Assembly (NCBI RefSeq): GCF_015207525.1
Contig: NZ_JADEWR010000011.1
Span: 163,462 to 227,461, forward strand
Direction of reading: 5' to 3'
Source of the DNA: Nodosilinea sp. LEGE 06152
GTDB lineage: Bacteria; Cyanobacteriota; Cyanobacteriia; Phormidesmidales; Phormidesmidaceae
Length of the DNA stretch: 64,000 nt
Position numbers and translations under genes: made by a program. A model generated the notes under the pieces. That model was not told where the DNA came from. It did not search any database and saw nothing but the letters and a program-made list of their open reading frames with translations. Shown here piece after piece: positions 42,954 through 52,508 of this stretch (position 1 is the stretch's first letter; every line of letters begins with the position of its first letter).

Positions 42954-43646
42954 CTAAATTCGCTCTGGGGTACCGACAAAGTCGCTGTGGCGGGCCTTGT
43001 CGGTGGCGAGGGCGGCAGGCTCGTACCAGTATTGGCGATAGATTAGCTCTAGCTCGTTGCCAGCATCGGAGAAGTAGTCGATCTGCTGGGCCTGGAGGGT
43101 GACCAGAACGCGAAAGATTAGCAGCGCCATAATGGCAACAATCATGCCAGCGGCGGTGGTAATTAACGCTTCACCAATACCTGCCGCTGCCGCCGTAGCC
43201 TGATCACCCGTGCCGCCGCCGCCAATGTTGAGGTTGCCAAAGGTGGCAATCAGCCCTGTTACCGTGCCCAGCAGGCCCAGCAGGGGGGCTATAGCCACAA
43301 TGGTTTCGAGCAGTTTGTCGCCCTTGCGCATTTTGACGAACTCGCGATCGCCCGTTGTTTCCATCGCCAGCCGAAAGGTGTCGGGGGAGGGCTGCTTGAG
43401 CCGCAGGGGCGCGAGCAAAAACCGACCGATGGGTAGGTCCTGGGACTGGGCTGCGATCGCGGCCGCCTGCGTCAGATCACGACGGGAGGCATCGAGCACC
43501 TCGCTGACCACCTGGTCTTCCCGGCGCAGTAGCTTAGTCCAAAACAGGGCGCGCTCTAGGGCGGTGGCGATGGTTAGCACCGAGCAGCCCAAAATGGGCA
43601 CCATGACCGGCCCACCCTTCGCTAAAAAATCAAGAACAGTTGTCAT
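42954..43646 (-). CDS. exbB: ExbB/TolQ-family proton channel protein
   Basis: A 230-residue MotA/TolQ/ExbB family channel. Three membrane segments are visible: GPVMVPILGCSVLTIATALE near the N-terminus, LETIVAIAPLLGLLGTVTGLIATF in the middle and GEALITTAAGMIVAIMALLIFRVLV near the end. The last pair carries the conserved GLLGTVTG and the pore-lining ALITTAAG. Five of these subunits surround two ExbD chains. The gene leads the exbB-exbD operon. Confidence 0.93.
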   Translation of the reverse strand: MTTVLDFLAKGGPVMVPILGCSVLTIATALERALFWTKLLRREDQVVSEVLDASRRDLTQAAAIAAQSQDLPIGRFLLAPLRLKQPSPDTFRLAMETTGDREFVKMRKGDKLLETIVAIAPLLGLLGTVTGLIATFGNLNIGGGGTGDQATAAAAGIGEALITTAAGMIVAIMALLIFRVLVTLQAQQIDYFSDAGNELELIYRQYWYEPAALATDKARHSDFVGTPERI

Positions 43647-43789
43647 AGCCCAGAACTAAGGTTGAAGTTGGTTGTGCGAGCAGGTCTGCCTACCAGGATA
43701 AGCGTATCGAAAGCCGCTGCCTCACACATTAACGCATGGGATTTAGCGCTTTAAGAACAAATTAAACCCGCAGCTCTATTATTCCCACA

Positions 43790-44530
43790 TTAGTCATTGT
43801 CGCCCGGAAGGTAGGGACGGTTGATGACCCGGCCCGTGGGACCGGTCACAGCGGTAGTTTTGACCGTCGGAGCGGCCTGCGGCTCAGCCCCATTGGCCGG
43901 GGGAGCAGACGCAGGTTGGGCTGGCACCGCAGGGGCGGTTGAGGCACTGCTGAGCGCTACCGCCGCTGACGCTGCCGTGGTGGACTGCAGCTCTTGCCAG
44001 CTTAAATTGCCGTCGGGGTCGATTCTGACTAGCACTGAATCAATGCTACTAGACCCTGTTTCTAAACCACCCACTACCTGACACTGGAAGCGATCGCCCG
44101 GCTGGTTGACCCGATATGTGGCGGTGCCACAGTCGATCAGGGCGCGCTGCCCAAAGGCCTGAGACAGCTCCTGCTGAATCGTGTCTTCAACCGTGGGCAG
44201 GTTGAGCAGCACCTTAGAGTTGGGCACCTCCCAGGTAACATTGCCCTGGTTGTCCTGCTGGGTCACATTGATCGTGAACGTACCCTCAGGGTCTAACTCT
44301 CCCACACAGCGAAAATAGGCCCCCGCCTGGCGGCTGACGTCGCTGGGGCAGCGTACCGCACTGAGTGACAGTCGCCGCCCCTGGCGCTCGATATCGGCCT
44401 GAATGTTGGCTTCGATGTCGGCGGTGTCGAGGCGATTGCCGCAGGCCGTCAAGCCCAGGACTGCCAGCCCGAGCAGCCCGAGCAGAGATGGCGAAAAATT
44501 TACGCGAGGTATTGGGTTGCGCCTGTCCAT
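43790..44530 (-). CDS. Lipoprotein with two DUF4333-like units
   Basis: A 246-residue lipoprotein. The signal peptide ends in the lipobox LTAC with the lipidated Cys30. Two related units follow: the first around residues 36-110 with VRCPSDVSRQAGAYFRCVGEL, TINVTQQDNQGNVTWEV, the second around 110-180 with LIDCGTATYRVNQPGDRFQCQVV and VLVRIDPDGNLSWQ. Each has the two-cysteine pattern of DUF4333. The remaining C-terminus is a low-complexity Ala/Pro/Thr tail. Location is the periplasmic face of a membrane; role unknown. Confidence 0.8.
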   Translation of the reverse strand: MDRRNPIPRVNFSPSLLGLLGLAVLGLTACGNRLDTADIEANIQADIERQGRRLSLSAVRCPSDVSRQAGAYFRCVGELDPEGTFTINVTQQDNQGNVTWEVPNSKVLLNLPTVEDTIQQELSQAFGQRALIDCGTATYRVNQPGDRFQCQVVGGLETGSSSIDSVLVRIDPDGNLSWQELQSTTAASAAVALSSASTAPAVPAQPASAPPANGAEPQAAPTVKTTAVTGPTGRVINRPYLPGDND

Positions 44531-44739
44531 CGAGCCAGTGAATCCTTAGAGTTAAGTTGGGTATTGACTATGGTAGTACCCCAATTGTGGCAGCCAGGGG
44601 GGTCTAAGGCACGCTATCTCCACTACCTTCAGCACCCAAAGCCGTGACCAAAGGGAAGGCACAATTTTTGCTGGACTGACCCCAGTCTCCACCATAATGA
44701 AGACAGCTCTTAACACTCGTTCACAAACATTTCGGCATT

Positions 44740-46251
44740 ATGGCAAAAGATCTACAGCAATTTTTGACCCTGCTCGAGCAGCGTGGGCAGCTGCGTCGCA
44801 TTGCGGCCTCCGTTAGCCCCAATCTAGAAATTGCTGAGATTGCTAACCGCCTGCTGCTCGGCGGTGGCCCCGCGCTGCTGTTTGAGAATGTGCAGGGAGC
44901 CACTATGCCCTTAGCTATCAACGTGCTGGGCACCGTAGAGCGGGTGTGCTGGGCCATGGGTATGGAGCATCCTGAGGAGCTAGAAACCCTGGGCGAAAAA
45001 CTGGCACTGCTCTACCAGCCCCGTCCTCCCAAACAGTTTTCCCAGGCGATTGATCTGGGCAAAGCGCTTTTCGATGTGGTCAAGGCCAAGCCCGTGCGCG
45101 ATCTGCTGCCGCCCTGTCAACAGGTGGTGCTCAAGGACGATGCCGTTGATCTCAACCAAATACCGCTGCTGCGGGTCTATCCTGGCGACGCCGATAAGGT
45201 GATTACCCTAGGCCTAATGATCACAAAAGACCCGGAAACTAATATTCCTAACGTGGGGGTCTACCGGCTACAGCAGCAGTCGAAGAATACCGCCACAGTC
45301 CAGTGGCTCTCGGTGCGGGGCTGTAGTCGCCACCTGCGCAAAGCGGCTGAAATGGGCAAAAAGCTGGAGGTGGCGATCGCGATCGGCGTTCACCCCCTGG
45401 TAATTCTGGCTGCCGCCACGCCGCTGCCCATCGATCTGTCGGAGTGGCTATTCGCTGGACTCTATGCGGGCAAAGGACTCAGTCTGGCCAAATGCAAAAC
45501 CGTTGATTTAGAGGTACCTGCCGCCTCTGAAATCGTTCTAGAGGGCACCATTACCCCTGGTGAAACCGCCGTTGACGGTCCTGCAGGCGACCACATTGGC
45601 TACTACGGCGGCATCAATGAAGCTGCGCCCCTGCTGCGGTTCCATTGTATGACTCACCGCAAAAACCCAATCTATATGACCACCTTTAGCGGTCGCCCGC
45701 CCAAGGAAGACGCCATGATGGCGATCGCCCTCAACCGCATTTACAATCCCATCCTGCGCCAGCAGGTGCCCGAGATTCAGGACTTCTTTTTGCCGATGGA
45801 GGGGCTGAGCTACAAAGCGGCCGTACTCTCAATTGAAAAGTCATACCCAGGTCAGGCTAAGCGGGCAGCCCTCGCCTTTTGGTCAGCCCTACCCCAGTTC
45901 AGCTACACCAAGTTCGTGATTGTGGTTGATAAAGCCATCAACATTCGCGACCCCCGCCAGGTAATGTGGGCGGTGACATCCAAGGTCGACCCCGTACGCG
46001 ACGTGTTTATTCTGCCCAATAACCCCTTCGATCGCCTCGACTTTGCCACCGAAAAACCGGGGCTGGGCAGCCGCATGGGCATCGATGCTACCACCAAGGT
46101 CTACCCCGAAACCGATCGCCCTTGGAGCGAGGAACTCACCCCCGACCCGGCGACAGCGACGCTGGTAGATGGCCGCTGGGCAGAGTATGGGTTGGGTGAT
46201 TTAAACCTGGGCGATGTCGACCCCAATTTATTTGGCTACGACCTGCGCTAA
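44740..46251 (+). CDS. ubiD: UbiD family decarboxylase
   Basis: A 503-residue UbiD protein. UbiD enzymes use prenylated FMN to decarboxylate aromatic or unsaturated acids. Seen: PALLFENVQGATMPLAINVLGT, NVGVYRLQ (with the usual preceding IPNVG), VAIAIGVHPLVILAAATPLP, the E-rich SEIVLEGTITPGE, and GPAGDHIGYYGG. In cyanobacteria a UbiD-like protein acts in plastoquinone synthesis, and this is a reasonable assignment here, although a separate function cannot be ruled out. A UbiX partner is not in the window. It marks the left edge of the AT-rich glycan island. Confidence 0.92.
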   Translation: MAKDLQQFLTLLEQRGQLRRIAASVSPNLEIAEIANRLLLGGGPALLFENVQGATMPLAINVLGTVERVCWAMGMEHPEELETLGEKLALLYQPRPPKQFSQAIDLGKALFDVVKAKPVRDLLPPCQQVVLKDDAVDLNQIPLLRVYPGDADKVITLGLMITKDPETNIPNVGVYRLQQQSKNTATVQWLSVRGCSRHLRKAAEMGKKLEVAIAIGVHPLVILAAATPLPIDLSEWLFAGLYAGKGLSLAKCKTVDLEVPAASEIVLEGTITPGETAVDGPAGDHIGYYGGINEAAPLLRFHCMTHRKNPIYMTTFSGRPPKEDAMMAIALNRIYNPILRQQVPEIQDFFLPMEGLSYKAAVLSIEKSYPGQAKRAALAFWSALPQFSYTKFVIVVDKAINIRDPRQVMWAVTSKVDPVRDVFILPNNPFDRLDFATEKPGLGSRMGIDATTKVYPETDRPWSEELTPDPATATLVDGRWAEYGLGDLNLGDVDPNLFGYDLR

Positions 46252-46570
46252 GGGGAGAGCACACGATGGTATGGTGAAACTTTTATTTTGGCGCTAGTTG
46301 AGCTTGTAGTCTTGGGAGGATGGTTAAGGCTGAGATGATGATGCCTTGTAGCCAGCAAGCTCTGTCGCCACATGGAGGGGCAGCAAATCTGCATCAACTC
46401 TATCAAACGTAGTACAGAATACTTCGGGGAATATCGATTGTTGGTTAGCGTAGAGAGCAGCCGTCAACCCCTAAAACGCTAGACTATCGCCAGTCTGCGG
46501 CGGCTTTGGAGAAAAAAAGGATTTTTTCACCTAAAATTGCCATCCGGTAGCTAATTTGTGATTTAGTCCC
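46252..46570. other. Convergent boundary between the core region and the glycan island
   Basis: About 320 bases at the junction of GC-rich and AT-rich DNA, between the stops of ubiD and the minus-strand GT4. A short plus-strand frame near 46390-46480 reads INSIKRSTEYFGEYRLL, which could be a fragment of an inserted gene but cannot be assigned. No repeat or attachment-site pair was recognised. Confidence 0.4.
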
Positions 46571-47743
46571 TCACTGGCTACTTCTCATTTCGAGAATGGC
46601 CGCATAGACCGCTATTAGTCGAACCGCAATTTTGTCACATGTATAATTATCCAAAATGAATTTACGGGCACGAGCACCTACAGCTTTAGCCGAAGACCAA
46701 TCGGATAAGCAGTTAATTAATGCTTGAGCAATAGCCTCTGAGTCAATAGCAACGACTTGGGCTACCCCAGCCTCTGCAGCTTCAGGAAAATTGCAGCCAG
46801 TGGTGATGATGCATGGTAAACCAGAAGCCATGGCTTCTAACACCGAGATGCTAAAACCTTCTGAATAGGATGGCAATGTAAATATGCTAGAAACGTTTAG
46901 AGCGGCTTGTTTCAACTCACCGGTTAGCATTCCGGTAAAAGTTACGGCGTCTAAACAACTTACATCGGCAAAGTATTTTTTAACCTTGGCGCTGTAACCA
47001 ACGCTATCAGGCCCGGCAATAGCCAAGTGAATGTTTGGGAATTTGGCTCGGGCTTTAGCAAATGCCTTCGCCAACAAGTCTAAGCCTTTTTTCGGATCAA
47101 GACGGCTCATAAAAAGGATTAGAATTTTTCCTTTTGCTTCAGGAAAATGCTGATAAAAGAGCTCAGAGCCAAAGGGACATGGCAAAGCCTTGACATCAAT
47201 TCCATTGGGTAATAGGGCCATATTCTTTAGGCCCATAGCGGCCAAGTTTTTTGCTTCACTGTGGGTTAAGACTTGAATGGCAGATGCCTTGGACAAAGCA
47301 TTTTTCTCCACCATTTGCAAGTAAAAAGCTTTCTTTTTAGATTTGTGGGCGAGTGCCCAAGGCTCTAACATACCATGGGGAGTCATGAGGTAAGGAATGC
47401 TACGGCTCCAGCACAGACGATGCAACCGCGACAGCATGGGAGAAAACAACGTGTGAGTATGCACTAAATCATAGTCATTAACATGCTGGTTCAACCATTT
47501 AAGTAAAGACAGGCTAAATACTAGATCGTATCGATGCCAGCAAGGAAAGTACTGAATTCGAAAACGGGTCTCGATCACCCATTGCTCAAAAGGTACATCT
47601 AAAGTGTTGCCGTCGTTGGCATTTGTGGTGACTATATCCACATGAATGCTTTGCTGGCCAAGGGCACAGGCTAGATCTCTAACAACACGAGCTGTGCCGC
47701 CATAGACAAAACTAATATAGGGCACAACTAATAAGACCTTCAT
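46571..47743 (-). CDS. Glycosyltransferase family 4
   Basis: A 390-residue GT4 enzyme. N-terminal domain: VPYISFVYGGTARVVRDLACALG and DYDLVHTHTLFSPM with LMTPHGMLEPWALAHKSKKK, a standard GT4 acceptor-side pattern. Donor domain: LFMSRLDPKKGLDLLAKAFAKA, LAIAGPDSVGYS, VTFTGMLTGELK and LPSYSEGFSISVLEAMASGLPCIITTGCNFPE, with a clear EX7E (E..SISVLE). It is the last gene of the minus-strand cluster in the direction of transcription; its ATG overlaps the stop of the preceding GT4 gene by four bases. Sugar and acceptor unknown. Confidence 0.88.
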   Translation of the reverse strand: MKVLLVVPYISFVYGGTARVVRDLACALGQQSIHVDIVTTNANDGNTLDVPFEQWVIETRFRIQYFPCWHRYDLVFSLSLLKWLNQHVNDYDLVHTHTLFSPMLSRLHRLCWSRSIPYLMTPHGMLEPWALAHKSKKKAFYLQMVEKNALSKASAIQVLTHSEAKNLAAMGLKNMALLPNGIDVKALPCPFGSELFYQHFPEAKGKILILFMSRLDPKKGLDLLAKAFAKARAKFPNIHLAIAGPDSVGYSAKVKKYFADVSCLDAVTFTGMLTGELKQAALNVSSIFTLPSYSEGFSISVLEAMASGLPCIITTGCNFPEAAEAGVAQVVAIDSEAIAQALINCLSDWSSAKAVGARARKFILDNYTCDKIAVRLIAVYAAILEMRSSQ

Positions 47744-48903
47744 GCAAGGATGTTAGTAGAGGTCTTAAAAGATCGACTTGTCTGAATAATGCAGTCTGTG
47801 AGAGCAATTGCCCAGCTTTCAAGGCTAAAATCTTGAATAATGCGTTGAGAAGCTTGCCCCATATCTTTTTGAAGACTGACAGAATAATGACTAAAGGATG
47901 TCATGGACTGATTGATGCTTTGACTCTCCCACGGATTAAACACAGAGCCATTAATACCAGGAAAAACCAAGTCGAAAATCGCTCCACATTGAGAAGATGC
48001 CAAAATTGGCAACCCGCAAGCCATTGCTTCATTAATTACTAAACCCCAGGGTTCACTAATGCTTGGTAGGATAAATGCTGAGGCTAAGCCATAGTAAGCT
48101 GGCAACTCACTAATTTGCTTAAACCCGGGCCAGACTATGTTCTTCAAGTCCAACCTCTTTGCTTTATCCTTAAGAACTAATTCTTGATCTCCACTGCCCA
48201 CTAGAACTAGCGTTAATGGCTCGGAAGGATGTGCGTTTTGATATAACCCAAATGCTTCTAGCAGACGCAAGAGGTTTTTTTCTTGGGAAAATCGACCTAC
48301 ATAAAGAAAAAACCTTTCTGGTAAGCCTAGTCTCTCACGCTCATAAATTTTATTTTGCTTGACTAAATGCGAAGCTTTGCTGAAATAGTGATTGTCGATA
48401 ACATCGTAGCCCCGCCATATTTTGTGCTTAGGGAAACCAAGTTTTTCTAGATAGCAGGCAGCACTCGCTCCTGCGACAAAGGCGGCATCGCATCGTCGAC
48501 AAATCCATTGTCCTTTAATGGCTTCTAAAACAGGGTTGCGGGGGCGATCGCAATATTGCGAGTCCGACAACAGAATAACCGGAATTTGATTCCGATTACT
48601 CCATTTAATAGCTGCCCTCATTGCAGGTTGATTATATCCTGCAACAATGAGTATGGAAGGTCGAGTTTTTGTTAAGTGCTCAAGCAGACCTTTGATTAGA
48701 TCGCTAGCTGCGTATGCTTCTAAAACTCCGTCAGCAATAGTTGTTACTTTAACTGAGCAATCATCTACAATCCACCGGCGCTGACTTTCTTGAGCAGCGA
48801 GCTGAATAAGATCTACATTTCCAGGATAAGCAGAGGTAAGTGCACGGATGCGAGCCAAGTGGTAAGGGCCGCACTGGGTATGAATAATCGCTATTGGGCT
48901 CAC
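47740..48903 (-). CDS. Glycosyltransferase family 4
   Basis: A 387-residue GT4-like enzyme. It begins MSPIAIIHTQCGPYHLARIRAL and has VGRFSQEKNLLRLLEAFGLYQ, LVLVGSGDQEL, VWPGFKQISELPAYYGLASAFILPSISEPWGLVINEAMACGLPILAS, where SEPWGLVINEAMACG is the EX7E nucleotide-sugar site. A HIP1 octamer lies inside at 48544-48551, one of few in this island. It is coupled to the downstream GT4 by a four-base overlap and follows the polymerase-like gene by 28 bases. Substrate unknown. Confidence 0.87.
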   Translation of the reverse strand: MSPIAIIHTQCGPYHLARIRALTSAYPGNVDLIQLAAQESQRRWIVDDCSVKVTTIADGVLEAYAASDLIKGLLEHLTKTRPSILIVAGYNQPAMRAAIKWSNRNQIPVILLSDSQYCDRPRNPVLEAIKGQWICRRCDAAFVAGASAACYLEKLGFPKHKIWRGYDVIDNHYFSKASHLVKQNKIYERERLGLPERFFLYVGRFSQEKNLLRLLEAFGLYQNAHPSEPLTLVLVGSGDQELVLKDKAKRLDLKNIVWPGFKQISELPAYYGLASAFILPSISEPWGLVINEAMACGLPILASSQCGAIFDLVFPGINGSVFNPWESQSINQSMTSFSHYSVSLQKDMGQASQRIIQDFSLESWAIALTDCIIQTSRSFKTSTNILA

Positions 48904-48931
48904 AGTACTTACCCATGTAGAATCAAAAACC

Positions 48932-50320
48932 TCATTTATAAAAAGATGATTGCATCGGTGATGTATGGGAAGAGTAGGGCAAAACAGAGGACTGGGTTTG
49001 AAAGGAGCGACCGTCAGTGGAATATTTCCAAATTAGCCAAGCTGCACCGGTCATTAGCAAAAACCGAAAAGCCATTGCTTCTAGAGTCTGCATTACTAGA
49101 TATACCGAAAGAGCTGCTAGTAGTGTGTAGATTAAAATCCACAAACCTCCTCTCCTAATCGCTCTTCGCCATGTCATTCCATAAAGCCAGCCGATGGCAA
49201 ATAAGACAAAAGGAGAGAACCACCAAAATTCTAGCCACATATCTGCCACAATGCCCGGAGCGGAGCCAACTGCTCCAGCCCAACCCAGAGTTTCAACAAA
49301 AGTTTCTCCTCCTGTACCCAAGTTTAGTTCTAGATTTGGGATTCCTAACATTCTGCTAGCATCTTGGTACTTAGACGGCCAGAGAAATCTAGGGATCGGG
49401 CGAATAAACAGAATTGTAAAATATCGTCTTCCCCAAAAGAACGTATTTGTACTGTTTGCATTAACTATAACACCACCGCCATAAATAAACTCGTTACTAC
49501 TAACTATTTCAGAGGCGTAGCTAGAGGAATTCGTGAAGTCAAAGTCTGAGCCAAGATAAATACTGCCTCGATTTGCTACTAGAAAAAGCATTAACGTCCC
49601 AAGAGCCACTGCCCCTAGAACGACTTGCCTAAGATGAGGACGCTTAAAGCGAACAAAGAACCAACCGACTACTGATGCAATTAAAATCATGGCTGTTGGG
49701 CCACGCCGAGCGCCCAACAGCCCATGTATCAATATGGGAGCAGTAAACAGAAAAATCCATCCCCAGTCCTTCAATTTCATCTTTTGGTGTAAGTGACTCA
49801 CCATAAACCAAAGAAGGGCAGGCAAGGTCAAAAGAATCGCCTCACGAATATAGCCCGACTCACTCCATCCTCCACCATAGGCACGACCGTAGGCCGAGCT
49901 CAATCCTCCGCGTTGAATAATGCCATAAACAAATCCTAAGATGCCGAGAAAACCGCAGACGATAGCACCACGCTGAAGTCGCCTTCGAACGCTAATCGTG
50001 AGTATCCACGAATTCTGAAGAAAAGGACTAAATGAAGTTCTCCTAGCGCTGATTAATACACCAAGACAAATACTTAAAACCCCAACAAAATTTATTGTTT
50101 GAACATATTCTAGCTGTTGAGCGGAAAGAAAAGTTTGCAAATGAGCAGAATTTTTTTGTGCAAGGCTTAAGGGTAGGTAGCTATATAAGTAGAACAGCAT
50201 TAACCCTAAAAAAATCATGGGATGCAAGGCATCATGGCTACGTCGATAGGCAATCCAAATTGCGCCCAAGGAAACCACTCCAATAGAAATTGTCAAGGCT
50301 ATGAAATAGTCAATCAGCAT
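48932..50320 (-). CDS. O-antigen/oligosaccharide repeat-unit polymerase-like membrane protein
   Basis: A 462-residue polytopic protein with about ten to twelve hydrophobic segments, for example FIALTISIGVVSLGAIWIAY, PMIFLGLMLFYLYSYLPL, VCGFLGILGFVYGII, IFLFTAPILIHGLLGARRG and LLAALSVYLVMQTLEAMAF. A large loop between two late segments (about residues 265-345) contains FFWGRRYFTILFIRPIPRFLWPSK, and a hydrophilic Arg-rich loop GARRGP. This layout fits Wzy/EpsG/OrfX-type polymerases that join lipid-linked repeat units in the periplasm. Sequence identity between such proteins is low, so the call rests on topology and on the surrounding glycosyltransferases. Confidence 0.75.
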   Translation of the reverse strand: MLIDYFIALTISIGVVSLGAIWIAYRRSHDALHPMIFLGLMLFYLYSYLPLSLAQKNSAHLQTFLSAQQLEYVQTINFVGVLSICLGVLISARRTSFSPFLQNSWILTISVRRRLQRGAIVCGFLGILGFVYGIIQRGGLSSAYGRAYGGGWSESGYIREAILLTLPALLWFMVSHLHQKMKLKDWGWIFLFTAPILIHGLLGARRGPTAMILIASVVGWFFVRFKRPHLRQVVLGAVALGTLMLFLVANRGSIYLGSDFDFTNSSSYASEIVSSNEFIYGGGVIVNANSTNTFFWGRRYFTILFIRPIPRFLWPSKYQDASRMLGIPNLELNLGTGGETFVETLGWAGAVGSAPGIVADMWLEFWWFSPFVLFAIGWLYGMTWRRAIRRGGLWILIYTLLAALSVYLVMQTLEAMAFRFLLMTGAAWLIWKYSTDGRSFQTQSSVLPYSSHTSPMQSSFYK

Positions 50321-50415
50321 ATTTTAGGACTCGTTCCACTAAAACTAAAACTATGCTCTCGAAATTTCGGAAATACTTAGTTACTTATCCTTTGTTTTTC
50401 TTTGCTAAAAGTTTA

Positions 50416-51215
50416 TTAACCCTTTCTCCAAGCACATAGCAATTCTGCTCCTTCGAGAGAACTGAGCTAAAAATTTTGCTGATTCCATAGGCAGAGTGGT
50501 GCGTAATGATAAGACGGTGAAGAAATATACAAAATTTAAATCACTAAAAGATTCTCTGTAGTACACTTCATTTAAAAGTTGAGGACGTACCAATCACGAT
50601 AACCTTTTATAACTTTTACGGTGAAGATTTCGATATATCTCTGATCCAGTAGAGATGGTCACTATGAGTTCGTTCCGGACAAGATGACGCTAAGCAAATT
50701 CGAGAAAATTTGAGACGGCAGGTAAATGTTCGATAACGTGGGCCGAAAAAAATAACATGAAATTCGCCTTGAATATCTGACAAATTATTTTTGACACTAA
50801 CACCTAATTGTTGACAAGCGAATTCACTATGAGGCTTAAATATCTCAAAACCTTTTACTCGATAACCTGCTGCTTGAAATTGTCGAGATCTATATCATCA
50901 GGAACAGCTATAATTTAGAATTGACTTCCCAGGCTTTACTTCAAGGGCCTCAAAAAATTTCAAGTAAGATGTAAAATCCTTTTCTAAGTTCGCAGATCCG
51001 GTTCCAAGATGATCATCGAGTCAGGTATTATCAGGAACTTCTGTTGTAACTCCTTGAGTATAATCTTGCTGATGAAAATGCTGACTTTCTTAATCACTTG
51101 TGTCAGGTATGATAAATAGAAAGACGCAGTTTTTGCACCACCTCAAATCTGTAATCAAATATTTTCTTTCAACCACTTCTGCTATAGAATGGCCGCAGCT
51201 CAGGCATAGATTGCT
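50416..51215 (-). pseudogene. Decayed zinc-ribbon class I SAM methyltransferase
   Basis: Minus-strand translation shows a nearly full-length gene broken many times. The 5' frame reads LCLSCGHS and LRWCKNC (two CxxC pairs of a zinc ribbon), then YLKFFEALEVKPGKSILNYS (motif I), AAGYRVKGFEIFKPHSEFA (motif II) and, after a shift in the A7 run at 50746-50752, FSAHVIEHLPAVSNFLEFA (the conserved HV.EH motif). The next readable blocks are LVRPQLLNEVYYRESFSDL and EGAELLCAWRKG with a natural stop at 50416. At least five internal stops (several TGA at positions where Trp is expected, such as the SWGYGS motif) and two or more frameshifts interrupt it. It sits between the GT4 at 51255 and the polymerase-like gene. 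Confidence 0.85.
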
Positions 51216-51254
51216 TTGCGATAAAAGTCTCTTTTTAGAGAAGAAGCAAGATAC

Positions 51255-52508
51255 TTAACTTTTATATTCATTTTGCTGAAGTGAGGTTTTTGCATTGTCA
51301 CTGTTCTGAGGATCCAATGCCTTTTGTAGTCGGTCTCGGTAATGCATCCAGGTAAATTCTTGAGCGCGGCGGCGGGCAGCCTGCCCCATCTGAGCACGGA
51401 GTTGCCGATCGTTGGTTATCCGTTCGATTCTTTCCGCTAAAGCCTCAGCATCTCGGATGGGGACAATAAAACCTTCAACCCCATCGCGCACCACTGAGCC
51501 ACAGTGGGGAGTGGTAATTACCGGTACGCCGCAGGCTAAAGCCTCTAGATGAACCAACCCAAAACTTTCCGATAAGGTCGGTAGAACAAAGACATCTGCC
51601 TGACAAAATTCCTTGTAAATGAGTGATCGAGGTACTTGACCCAAATACTTTGGTCCCCGGAAAAGTGAGTTTTCAACGTTGACAAGCCAAGGCCCTACGA
51701 CTCGAACTTCTCCTTGAAATCCTCGGGTTTTGAGTAAACGTGTTGCTTCTGCTAAATAATGATTGCCTTTTCGCAGGCCCACTTGGCCGACAAACAAAAT
51801 TCTACCTGGTGCAGGGTTGGCAGGAAGCTTTAGCCACTCTTCCTGGACACCGTAGGGAACAATCCATAACTTGTTGGGGTCTCCTCCTAGGGCAACGCAG
51901 CTGTCAAAACAATACTGTGAGGGCACTAGTACCCGATCTACGGTTGCCCATTTTTCCTGATCTTTCTGAATACCTGCCTCAACAACTGCTTTTGTTTCTC
52001 CATGGGGTTCAATGCCGGGAAATTTACGTCGTTCTTCCAATAAAACACGCCCAACATCTATACTGATAATCAGTTCGTGGATGCAAAATAAACCAGCGGC
52101 TTTGGCGGCACGAACGACGGGTAAATCGTTATTGATAAAATTAGTGTAGAGAGCAGACGCCTGGGCAAAGTGTTCCTGCCGTGCTCGTTCTAATACAGCT
52201 TGTTCAGAATCGAGGTAAACACCAGGTAGTCGATTCAGCAGCGTGGCCGTCAGGGTTCTAAAGGGCTGATCCCGAACGAGTGATCGCGGAATATCGGCAG
52301 GAAGTTTGCGCCCCAATAGACGCTTAAGAGATTTTGGCGTCGGCAGTTCCTCCTGGTTGAGCCACTGTAACCAGCTATGATTGCTGTGTAAATCTGTATA
52401 AAATGCCTTGAGCTGATGGGTTTGTGCCAGAAGTGCTGGAACAGCATAGTGCATGCGTGCCCCGGCCTGTAAGACCGCAAAGGTTGGTTTAGAGCTAGAA
52501 ATGGTCAT
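51255..52508 (-). CDS. Glycosyltransferase family 4
   Basis: A 417-residue GT4 enzyme. N-terminal TFAVLQAGARMHYAVPALLAQTHQLKAFYTDLHS; middle FCIHELIISIDVGRVLLEERRKFPGIEPHGETKA; donor domain ILFVGQVGLRKGNHYLAEA, VRVVGPWLVN, YLGQVPRS and LPTLSESFGLVHLEALACGVPVITTPHCGSVV, with EX7E in ESFGLVHLE. ATG at 52508 gives MTISSSKPTFAVL; the longer in-frame start at 52613 overlaps the upstream gene by more than 100 bases. It overlaps the stop of the upstream GT4 by 14 bases. Downstream lies the broken methyltransferase. Confidence 0.85.
   Translation of the reverse strand: MTISSSKPTFAVLQAGARMHYAVPALLAQTHQLKAFYTDLHSNHSWLQWLNQEELPTPKSLKRLLGRKLPADIPRSLVRDQPFRTLTATLLNRLPGVYLDSEQAVLERARQEHFAQASALYTNFINNDLPVVRAAKAAGLFCIHELIISIDVGRVLLEERRKFPGIEPHGETKAVVEAGIQKDQEKWATVDRVLVPSQYCFDSCVALGGDPNKLWIVPYGVQEEWLKLPANPAPGRILFVGQVGLRKGNHYLAEATRLLKTRGFQGEVRVVGPWLVNVENSLFRGPKYLGQVPRSLIYKEFCQADVFVLPTLSESFGLVHLEALACGVPVITTPHCGSVVRDGVEGFIVPIRDAEALAERIERITNDRQLRAQMGQAARRRAQEFTWMHYRDRLQKALDPQNSDNAKTSLQQNEYKS

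Noticed and set aside
46390-46480. Short plus-strand frame INSIKRSTEYFGEYRLL as a transposase remnant
   Set aside because: It is too short to assign, and no terminal inverted repeats or target duplication are visible at the island boundary.
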